12,113 bases of DNA from positions 1-12,113 of the forward strand of contig DASTRO010000239.1 in NCBI GenBank assembly GCA_035761165.1. Reading direction: 5' to 3'. The notes beneath the pieces were generated by a model, which worked only from the letters and a program-made list of their open reading frames with translations, did no database searches and was not told where the DNA came from. Positions 6,962 to 12,113 of this stretch are shown here, piece after piece. The position numbers were made by a program, and so were the translations under genes. Source of the DNA: CALCHX01 sp035761165. Lineage in GTDB: Bacteria; Gemmatimonadota; Gemmatimonadetes; Gemmatimonadales; Gemmatimonadaceae. Each line of letters starts with the position of its first letter. Positions within the stretch are counted from its first letter, which is position 1.

Positions 6962-7621
6962 TCAGCGCGCGCCGGCCGGTGCCAGTGCCTGGTAGGTGCA
7001 CAGGCGCGTGAGGCGGCCGGCGTGCCGGCCCACCACCCTCGGCGCCTCCAGGCCGGCCGCCGTCATGAGGGCGAGGACGTACGCCGGTGCGTTGTCGCGC
7101 AGGCGGGGGTGTGCGTGCAGCCGGCGCGTGAGCGGCCCCGCGTCGGTGACCGGACCGTCGAAGTCCAGCAGGTGCAGGCGTCCACCCGGCCGCAGGACGC
7201 GCCGGAACTCGCCGAGCGCGCGCGCCTGCTCCGCGGCGGGCAGGTGGTGGTACATCAGCGAGCACGTCACGCGGTCGAACGACGCGTCGGGGTACGGCAG
7301 GGCATCGGCGAATCCCTGGTCGAAGCGGACCGCCACCCCCGCGCCCCGCGCCCGACGGCGGGCGACGGCGAGCGCCTGGGGGTCGGGGTCGAGCGCCGCG
7401 AGGTCGGCACGCGGATAGCGGCGCGCCAGCCCGATGGCGACGTCCCCGGTGCCGGTGCCGACGTCGAGCACGCGATGGCCCGGCTCGGGCGCGACCTGCT
7501 CGATGAGGGCGCGTCGGGCCGGTGCGACTCCGGCGAGCCAGCCCATGAGGTCGTACAGTGGCAGGAGCCAGTGCTGGCCGGCGGCGGGGAGATAGTGGCG
7601 GTGGGCGAGAGCGTGTGACAT
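6962..7621 (-). CDS. Class I SAM-dependent methyltransferase (UbiE/Methyltransf_11-like)
   Basis: The 219-residue protein has the class I methyltransferase core: motif I VLDVGTGTGD at 51-60, acidic residue D78 in ALDPDP at the end of the second strand, FADALPYPDASFDRVTC at 104-120 (motif II region) and LRPGGRLHLLDF at 143-154 (motif III). The N-terminal HWLLPLYDLMGWLAG at 17-31 resembles substrate-binding segments of UbiE-like enzymes acting on small or lipid molecules. ATG 7621 has GGAGG 5 nt upstream. It follows the membrane-protein gene by 46 nt on the same strand, so the two probably share a transcript under the MarR-type operator. The methyl acceptor is unknown. A drug- or quinone-modifying role would fit MarR control, but that is inference. 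Confidence 0.88.
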   Translation of the reverse strand: MSHALAHRHYLPAAGQHWLLPLYDLMGWLAGVAPARRALIEQVAPEPGHRVLDVGTGTGDVAIGLARRYPRADLAALDPDPQALAVARRRARGAGVAVRFDQGFADALPYPDASFDRVTCSLMYHHLPAAEQARALGEFRRVLRPGGRLHLLDFDGPVTDAGPLTRRLHAHPRLRDNAPAYVLALMTAAGLEAPRVVGRHAGRLTRLCTYQALAPAGAR

Positions 7622-7667
7622 GCGATCCTCCACGGGTGACGGGTGATGGTGCGGGCGGCTCCGGTCC

Positions 7668-8249
7668 TCACGACGGCCCGGTCGCGCGTGGGGGACGCAG
7701 GCGCCAGCGCGGCTTGTAGACGGCGAGCGCCACGTTGAGCGCGAGCAGCGCCGACGCCGCGGCCGGGGCGACGGCGAGCCGCAGGCGCGCCGCGCCGGTG
7801 AGCGCGTGGGCGGCGGGGAGCGTCGCAGCGTCGGCGGCGCGCCCCAGGGCGGGCACGAGCACGAGGAGGACGACGGCGGTGAGGGCCGTGGTGATGGCGA
7901 GCTTGATCGCCACCCACCAGTAGGTGACCAGTCCCCAGCGCGTCGTCGCGCCCAGCAGCAGGCCGGTGCCGAGCGCGGCGACGGCCAGCGGGGCGACCAG
8001 CCACGCCCCGATCCGGTGGGCGGCGGGGTAGACGGTGAGCGGATCGGCGCCGGCGGCGCCGGCGACGCCGAGGGCGAGCAGCGTGAGGTCGGCGCCGAGC
8101 ACGCTGACGGTCGTGGCGACGTGCACGGCGAGGAGCAGCGGGTGCCAGCGTGCGCGGCGGGCGGGCGGGGCGTGCCCGCGTGCGCCGGGCTCACGAGCCG
8201 CTGCCAGTCGCGCGGTGCGGGTGGCGGATAGGGCGCGCGTGTCGGTCAT
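7668..8249 (-). CDS. Four-helix integral membrane protein of unknown function
   Basis: The 193-residue product has a basic, Arg/Ala-rich cytoplasmic N-terminus (1-36) and four hydrophobic segments at about 37-62, 81-101, 109-133 and 156-177. Features include H43 within helix 1, H78 just before helix 2, RWGLVTYWWVAIKL at 104-117 and a positive C-terminal tail. The pattern resembles small four-helix (DUF2269-like) proteins often seen next to regulators; I hold that family name loosely. ATG 8249 has GGAGG 5 nt upstream. It is the first gene after the operator at 8296-8313 and lies 46 nt before the methyltransferase. The histidines could suggest heme or metal binding, but no motif proves it. Confidence 0.75.
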   Translation of the reverse strand: MTDTRALSATRTARLAAAREPGARGHAPPARRARWHPLLLAVHVATTVSVLGADLTLLALGVAGAAGADPLTVYPAAHRIGAWLVAPLAVAALGTGLLLGATTRWGLVTYWWVAIKLAITTALTAVVLLVLVPALGRAADAATLPAAHALTGAARLRLAVAPAAASALLALNVALAVYKPRWRLRPPRATGPS

Positions 8250-8295
8250 CGCAACCTCCGGGTGAAGGAGTCCGCTCACGGCCTCGGACCGCCGT

Positions 8296-8313
8296 GAGTT
8301 GTACCTACAACTC
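8296..8313. promoter_or_regulatory. Perfect 18-bp palindrome, probable MarR operator of the membrane-protein/methyltransferase pair
   Basis: GAGTTGTA-CC-TACAACTC is a perfect inverted repeat with a 2-bp centre, 46 nt upstream of the ATG at 8249. The same core GTTGTA-N2-TACAAC recurs just upstream of the marR-type gene at 8830-8843, and both are AT-rich islands in GC-rich DNA. Size and symmetry fit MarR dimer sites. A -35/-10 pair is not clear here; TACAAC on the minus strand may serve as -10. Confidence 0.82.
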
Positions 8314-8379
8314 GTCGGGCCGGGCGAGCGCGGCGCCCCGCATCGCGATGCGCTCACGCCGCCGGCGGGCCTGCCGCCG

Positions 8380-8826
8380 TCAGGGCGTCGCGGCGGGACC
8401 CGGTCCGCCGCGCCGGAGCGCGTCGACCAGCTCCGGCGGGAGCTCGGCCGCGACCCGGCGCTGCGCCGCGCGCCAGGCCGGCAGGGCATCGGCCAGCAGG
8501 CGCCGGCCGGCCGGCAACAGGCGCAGCGGCTGCGCGCCGCCCCCCCCTGCCCCGCCCGCGACCCAGCCGCGCGCCATCATGCGCTCGAGGTTGCGGCTGA
8601 GCGTGGACTTCTCGAGGCCGAGGGCGGTCGCGACGTCGGTCGCCCGCGCCTCGCTCATGAGGGCGAGGGCGACGAGCACGTTGAGCTGCGCCGTGCTGAC
8701 GCCGAGCGGGCGGAGCGCGGCGTCGTAGACGCGGGTCACGCGGCGGTTGAGCTGTCGGACGCGCATGGCGAGGCACTCGCCGCGCATGGCGCGCGCGATC
8801 TGCTGGACGTCGGCCGGGGGGCTCAT
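8380..8826 (-). CDS. MarR-family transcriptional regulator
   Basis: The 148-residue protein has MarR architecture: dimerisation helices at about 12-40 (ECLAMRVRQLNRRVTRVYDA) and 113-140, and a winged helix-turn-helix at about 46-105 with DVATALGLEKSTLSRNLERM at 64-83 as helix-turn-recognition helix. L-P-A-G (104-107) closes the wing as in relatives. The wing itself is odd: residues 91-98 are GGAGGGGA where the family normally has charged residues including an Asp-x-Arg. ATG 8826 lacks a Shine-Dalgarno sequence and lies 1 nt from the operator, but a promoter placed to start transcription at this ATG supports it. It probably represses its own gene and the two genes downstream, with relief by a small ligand such as a phenolic or drug-like compound, as is common for MarR. 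Confidence 0.9.
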   Translation of the reverse strand: MSPPADVQQIARAMRGECLAMRVRQLNRRVTRVYDAALRPLGVSTAQLNVLVALALMSEARATDVATALGLEKSTLSRNLERMMARGWVAGGAGGGGAQPLRLLPAGRRLLADALPAWRAAQRRVAAELPPELVDALRRGGPGPAATP

Positions 8827-8827
8827 G

Positions 8828-8845
8828 GGGTTGTAGATACAACTC
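8828..8845. promoter_or_regulatory. MarR operator upstream of its own gene
   Basis: GGGTTGTA-GA-TACAACTC contains the perfect 14-bp core GTTGTA-N2-TACAAC (8830-8843), and the outer flanks match the second site at 8296-8313 except for one base. It ends 1 nt before the regulator's ATG and covers the predicted -10 element, so bound protein would block initiation: classic autoregulation. Confidence 0.82.
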
Positions 8846-8862
8846 GCTCCCGTCGGCGTCAA
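8834..8862 (-). promoter_or_regulatory. Predicted promoter of the MarR gene, giving a leaderless mRNA
   Basis: On the minus strand TTGACG (8862-8857, five of six to the -35 consensus) is followed after 17 nt by TATCTA (8839-8834, a weak -10). Seven bases later comes the A of the ATG at 8826, so transcription would start at or next to the start codon. This explains why no ribosome site is present. The -10 match is only partial. Confidence 0.55.
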
Positions 8863-8930
8863 CCCTCGGCGCCGGCGCACGAGCCGCGGCGTGCCGCTCC
8901 CGGCGCCGTGCCGGGCGGGTGGCCCATGGC

Positions 8931-8950
8931 GCCGCCCGGCGCCGCCCGGC
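8931..8950. repeat. 10-bp tandem duplication in the marR-padR intergenic region
   Basis: GCCGCCCGGC is present twice in direct succession (8931-8940, 8941-8950), flanked by GGCGCC-rich sequence that can fold on itself. It lies between the divergent MarR and PadR promoters and overlaps neither. It is probably slippage; no function is evident. Confidence 0.7.
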
Positions 8951-8988
8951 GGCGCCACCGCGCGACGCGCCCGGCCGGATCTTTCCTC

Positions 8989-9017
8989 TTGCTTACCGAG
9001 GGGGCGGATCATATCCT
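8989..9017 (+). promoter_or_regulatory. Predicted promoter of the PadR-permease operon
   Basis: TTGCTT (8989-8994) and TATCCT (9012-9017) are separated by 17 nt and form the only AT-richer patch upstream of the GTG at 9041. Transcription would start near 9024, inside the inverted repeat described for the PadR operator. Confidence 0.55.
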
Positions 9018-9032
9018 CTCGGTAACCGAGGG
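8993..9032. promoter_or_regulatory. Inverted repeat TTACCGAG / CTCGGTAA, probable PadR operator
   Basis: TTACCGAG at 8993-9000 is the exact reverse complement of CTCGGTAA at 9018-9025, with 17 nt between. A third half-site ACCGAG follows at 9025-9030, so CTCGGT-A-ACCGAG (9018-9030) is itself a palindrome. The sites overlap the -35 end and start region of the predicted promoter, the expected arrangement for an autorepressing PadR protein. Confidence 0.68.
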
Positions 9033-9040
9033 AGAGATCC

Positions 9041-9376
9041 GTGAGCAAGCCGACCGACCTCGTCCAGGGCACGCTGGACCTGCTCATCCTCAAGATGCTG
9101 GCGCTCGAGCCGATGAACGGCTGGAGCATCGGCCAGCGCCTCCGACAGCTGTCGTCCGACGTGCTGCAGGTGAGCGACGGCTCCCTCTACCCCGCGCTCC
9201 ACAAGCTGGAGCAGGAGGGGTGGGTCACCGCCGAGTGGCGCCCGAGCGAGAACAACCGCCGCGCCAAGTTCTATTCGCTCACCCGCGCTGGCCGCAAGCA
9301 GCTCCAGGTGGAGACCAGCAACTGGGACCGTCTCGCCGGCGCCATCACGGCGCTCGTCCGCCTTCAGGAGGTGTGA
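9041..9376 (+). CDS. PadR-family transcriptional regulator of the adjacent ABC permease
   Basis: The 111-residue protein is a short PadR regulator: N-terminal helix with LVQGTLDLLILKMLALEP at 7-24, winged helix region GQRLRQLSSDVLQVSDGSLY at 31-50, YPALHKLEQEGWV at 50-62, and wing NNRRAKFYSLTRAGRKQL at 71-88. The C-terminal dimerisation helix (about 85-110) is short, as in the PadR subgroup paired with permeases. GTG 9041 has GGGAGAGA 4-10 nt upstream; no better in-frame start exists. The permease starts 1 nt after its stop and its ribosome site lies inside the last codons, so the two are co-transcribed. It likely represses its own operon through the repeats at 8993-9030; the signal is unknown. 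Confidence 0.92.
   Translation: MSKPTDLVQGTLDLLILKMLALEPMNGWSIGQRLRQLSSDVLQVSDGSLYPALHKLEQEGWVTAEWRPSENNRRAKFYSLTRAGRKQLQVETSNWDRLAGAITALVRLQEV
9366..9371 (+). promoter_or_regulatory. Strong ribosome binding site of the permease, inside the PadR gene
   Basis: AGGAGG lies 6 nt before the ATG at 9378 and within the final codons of the PadR gene. It fixes the permease start and implies efficient translation from the shared message. Confidence 0.85.
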
Positions 9377-9377
9377 G

Positions 9378-12080
9378 ATGACCATCGATCGCTGGCTGCG
9401 CATCGTCACGCTCCGGCTCCGCTCCCTCTTCCGGCGGCGCGCGGTCGAGCGCGAGCTCGACGAGGAGCTGCAGTACCACCTGGAGCGGCAGACGGCGGAG
9501 AACGTCCGCCTGGGCATGTCGCCCCAGGCGGCGCGCACCGCGGCCCTGCGCGCCCTGGGCGGCCTGGAGTTCCGCAAGGAGCAGGTGCGCGACACGTGGG
9601 GCACGCGCTGGATCGAGGAGCTGGGGCGCGACCTCGCGCTCGCCGGGCGCGGCCTGCGCCGCACGCCCGGCTTCACGCTGGCGGTCGTGCTCACGCTCGC
9701 CCTCGGCATCGGGGCCAACACGGCCATGTTCACGCTGCTGCGCGGCACGCTCCTGCGCCCGCTGCCCAACCGCGAGGGCGACCGGCTCGTCTACCTGCGA
9801 CAGTCGGCGCCGGGCGCGCAGCAGGAGAACGTCTTCTTCTCGGTGCCCGAGGTGGGCGACTACCGCGCGGCGTCGCGGACGCTCGCCGCGATCGCCGAGT
9901 ATTCCTCGGTGCTGCCGTTCACGCTGGTGGGCGACGACGGCGCGCCGGTGCGCATCCAGACCGGCATCGTCAGCGGCAACTACTTCGACGTCATGGGCCT
10001 GGAGCCCGTGCTGGGCCGCCTCCTCGGCCCGGGCGACGACGGGCCGGCCGCCGAGCCGGTGGTGGTGCTCTCGTACCGGTTCTGGCAGGAGCACTTCGGG
10101 GGCGACCCGCACATCGTGGGGCGCACCGTGCGGCTCAACGACCGCCTCTCGCAGGTCGTCGGCGTGGTGCAGCCGGCGCCGCAGTACCCGCGGCGCACGG
10201 ACGTGTTCGTGAACACGGTGACGAGCCCGCACCACCTGAGCGCGACGATGGTCACCGGGCGCTCGCACCGCATGTCGGAGCTGTTCGCCCGGCTCGCCCC
10301 GGGGGCCACCGTGGAGCAGGCGCGCGACGAGCTCGCCGGCATCGCGGCCGGGATGTTCCGCGAGCATCCGGAGGCATACGAGGAGGCGGCGCGGTACGAG
10401 ATCACGCTCACGCCGCTGCGCGACGCGGTGAACGAGCGCGCGGCGCGCACCTTCTGGCTGCTCATGGGCGCGGCGGCGTTCGTGCTGCTGATCGCCTGCG
10501 CCAACGTGGCCAACCTGACGCTGATGCGCGGCGTGGGCCGCGAGCGCGAGATGCTGATCCGCACGGCGCTCGGCGCCGGGCGCGGGCGGCTGCGCCGCCT
10601 GCTGGTGGTGGAGAACCTCACGCTCGCGCTGCTCGGCGGCGCCGCCGGCGTGCTGGTCGCCTTCGCGGGGCTCCGGCTGCTGGTGGCGTTCGCCGCGCAG
10701 TTCTCGCCGCGCGCCGCCGAGATCCGGGTGGACGGCGTGGTGCTCGCCGTCGCCCTGGCGACGAGCGTGGCCGCGGCGCTGGCGCTCTCGTTCGTGCCGC
10801 GCGTGGGCGGTGAGCGCGTCCTGGCCGCCTCGCTCGCCCCGGCCGGGCGCCGCACGACGCTCGGCCGTGGTGGGCAGCGCCTGCAGCGCTCGCTCGTCGT
10901 CGCCCAGATCGCCGTGTGCATGGTGCTGCTCACCGGCGCGGGGCTCCTGGTGCGCACGCTCGCCAAGCTGCAGGCGGTGGACACGGGGCTGCGCGCCGAG
11001 CACGTGCTCACGGTGGAGCTGCCGCTGGACGGGCCGCTCGAGGTGGTGGTGATGCGGCAGCCGGAGAACCTCGCGCGCTACGAACGCATCCGCGACCGCG
11101 TGGCCGCGCTGCCCGGGGTGCGGATGGCGGCGCTCGGCATGGTGGCGCCGCTCCGCCACTCGATCGTGGACCTGGACGTGCAGGCCGAGGGGCGCCCCGT
11201 CCCGCCGAACCGGCCGACGCCGCACGCCGTGCTGGAGACCGTGGACCCGGCGTACTTCGCCACGGCCGGGATCCCGCTGCTCCGCGGGCGCGGCTTCGCG
11301 ACCACCGACCGCCGCGACTCGGCGCCGGTGGTCGTGCTGAACGCGTCGTTCGCGCGGCAGCTGTTCGGCGACGAGGACCCGATCGGCCGCCGCGTCGCCT
11401 GGACGGGCGAGGTGCTGCAGTTCACGCCGCTCTCGGGCCAGTGGCGGACGGTGGTGGGCGTCGTGGGCGACACGCGCAACGCAGGGCTGGACAGCGACCC
11501 GACGCCGACGATGTACGAGCCGTTCGCGCAGGAGCTGGTCTTCGGCGCCGCACTGGTGGTGCGCACGACCACGGAGCCCGCTCGGCTCCAGCCGGCGATC
11601 GTGCGGGCCATCCGCGAGGTCGCCCCGCGGCAGCTGATCGAGGACGTGGCGACGATCGAGCAGATCCGCGACGAGGCGGTGGCGCCGCGCCGCCTGAACG
11701 CGCTCTTCATCGCCGCCTTCGGCGCGCTGGCGCTGGTGATCGCGATGGTCGGCATCGCCGGGGTGCTCGCCTTCTCGGTGAGCTCGCGCACCGCGGAGAT
11801 CGGCATCCGCATGAGCCTCGGCGCGGACGCGCGACGCGTCCGGCGCATGGTGCTGGGCGAGGGGGGCACGCTGCTCGCCGCGGGGGTGGTGGTCGGCCTG
11901 GCCGGCGCCCTGTTCGCCGCGCGGCTGCTGCGCGGCCTGCTCTTCGGCGTCACGCCGTACGACCCGGTCACGCTCGGCGGCGTCGCGCTCGTGCTGGCGG
12001 CGGTGGGCGTGGCGGCCTGCTGGATCCCCGCCGCGCGCGCGGCGCGCGTCGACCCCGCCGTCGCCCTGCGGGCCGAGTAG
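9378..12080 (+). CDS. ABC transporter permease, MacB/FtsX type with N-terminal prefix domain (ADOP architecture)
   Basis: The 900-residue protein has the two-module layout of Acidobacteria/Gemmatimonadota-type permeases. Residues 1-95 are the soluble prefix (ERELDEELQYHLERQTAEN at 24-42, RDTWGTRWIEELGRDL at 71-86). TM1 is at about 100-122, preceded by LRRTPGFT; a MacB-type periplasmic domain spans about 125-355; TM2-4 are at about 359-383, 412-436 and 452-473. The second module repeats this: TM5 505-525, periplasmic domain about 530-770, TM6-8 at about 775-800, 829-850 and 866-886. The FtsX signatures are GREREMLIRTALGA (387-400) and SSRTAEIGIRMSLGA (802-816), which contact the ATPase. No ATP-binding subunit is encoded in the window, so it must use one from elsewhere. 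Such exporters move antibiotics, peptides or lipoproteins by a mechanotransmission-like mechanism; the cargo here is unknown. Confidence 0.93.
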   Translation: MTIDRWLRIVTLRLRSLFRRRAVERELDEELQYHLERQTAENVRLGMSPQAARTAALRALGGLEFRKEQVRDTWGTRWIEELGRDLALAGRGLRRTPGFTLAVVLTLALGIGANTAMFTLLRGTLLRPLPNREGDRLVYLRQSAPGAQQENVFFSVPEVGDYRAASRTLAAIAEYSSVLPFTLVGDDGAPVRIQTGIVSGNYFDVMGLEPVLGRLLGPGDDGPAAEPVVVLSYRFWQEHFGGDPHIVGRTVRLNDRLSQVVGVVQPAPQYPRRTDVFVNTVTSPHHLSATMVTGRSHRMSELFARLAPGATVEQARDELAGIAAGMFREHPEAYEEAARYEITLTPLRDAVNERAARTFWLLMGAAAFVLLIACANVANLTLMRGVGREREMLIRTALGAGRGRLRRLLVVENLTLALLGGAAGVLVAFAGLRLLVAFAAQFSPRAAEIRVDGVVLAVALATSVAAALALSFVPRVGGERVLAASLAPAGRRTTLGRGGQRLQRSLVVAQIAVCMVLLTGAGLLVRTLAKLQAVDTGLRAEHVLTVELPLDGPLEVVVMRQPENLARYERIRDRVAALPGVRMAALGMVAPLRHSIVDLDVQAEGRPVPPNRPTPHAVLETVDPAYFATAGIPLLRGRGFATTDRRDSAPVVVLNASFARQLFGDEDPIGRRVAWTGEVLQFTPLSGQWRTVVGVVGDTRNAGLDSDPTPTMYEPFAQELVFGAALVVRTTTEPARLQPAIVRAIREVAPRQLIEDVATIEQIRDEAVAPRRLNALFIAAFGALALVIAMVGIAGVLAFSVSSRTAEIGIRMSLGADARRVRRMVLGEGGTLLAAGVVVGLAGALFAARLLRGLLFGVTPYDPVTLGGVALVLAAVGVAACWIPAARAARVDPAVALRAE

Positions 12081-12085
12081 CGGGC

Positions 12086-12113
12086 GTGGGGCGGCGCGCG
12101 GCCGCCGCCCCAC
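12086..12113. terminator. GC hairpin after the permease gene, possible terminator
   Basis: GTGGGGCGGC (12086-12095) pairs perfectly with GCCGCCCCAC (12104-12113) around an 8-nt loop, starting 6 nt after the permease stop. The window ends at the foot of the stem, so a following U-tract, needed for an intrinsic terminator, cannot be seen. Confidence 0.5.

Noticed and set aside
8827..9129. Upstream extension of the MarR protein to 9129
   Set aside because: It would run through the operator, the MarR promoter and the divergent PadR promoter and start; ATG 8826 gives a normal-length MarR protein.
9345..12113. Very long open frame on the minus strand opposite the permease gene
   Set aside because: It is rich in His, Arg, Gln and Ala with no recognisable domain, and mirrors a clear permease gene with a strong ribosome site. 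GC-rich codon bias removes stops on the opposite strand.
1..12113. CRISPR array, tRNA, insertion sequence or attachment site
   Set aside because: I looked for regularly spaced repeats, tRNA-like cloverleaf ends, transposase motifs and terminal inverted repeats; only short tandem duplications and regulatory palindromes were seen.

Overview
The window is very GC-rich throughout. Real genes show strong third-position G/C bias, so long open frames also appear antisense to them. A PadR-type regulator followed directly by a large MacB/FtsX-like permease with an N-terminal prefix domain, plus many secreted or lipid-anchored proteins, suggests a Gemmatimonadota-like organism. Acidobacteria or another GC-rich soil lineage remain possible. 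No rRNA, tRNA, CRISPR array, transposase or phage gene is visible. I count eleven protein genes, one cut by the left edge.

Layout. (1) 1882 down to 1, minus strand: a tightly packed four-gene operon encoding an ABM-fold protein, a small helical protein of unknown family, a cobalamin-binding protein carrying the W-x9-EH signature of CarH-type B12 light sensors, and a PAS/coiled-coil signalling protein that runs off the window. Junctions are ATGA overlap, 3-nt gap and GTGA overlap. (2) 3208-2168, minus: an exported SMP-30/gluconolactonase-like beta-propeller. (3) 4592-3360, minus: a YdjM-type membrane metal-dependent hydrolase. (4) 4767-6353, plus: an amidase-signature enzyme with a Tat-like leader, convergent with (5) 6782-6411, minus: a lipid-anchored type I copper protein with a Gly-Pro-Thr linker. 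(6) 8826-6962, minus: a MarR regulator, a four-helix membrane protein and a SAM methyltransferase. (7) 9041-12080, plus: PadR regulator and ABC permease, ending near a GC-rich hairpin at the window edge.

Two regulatory circuits can be read from the DNA. The MarR gene and the downstream membrane-protein/methyltransferase pair each have the same operator (GTTGTA-N2-TACAAC), so the regulator probably controls both itself and the pair. The MarR copy overlaps a plausible promoter whose predicted start coincides with the ATG, implying a leaderless message. The PadR gene has a promoter overlapped by the inverted repeat TTACCGAG / CTCGGTAA, consistent with autorepression of the regulator-transporter pair.

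The most interesting candidate for an undescribed system is the first operon: a B12 photoreceptor-like domain without its own DNA-binding domain, apparently wired to a PAS signalling protein and accompanied by an ABM-fold protein that keeps only part of a heme-oxygenase-like active site.
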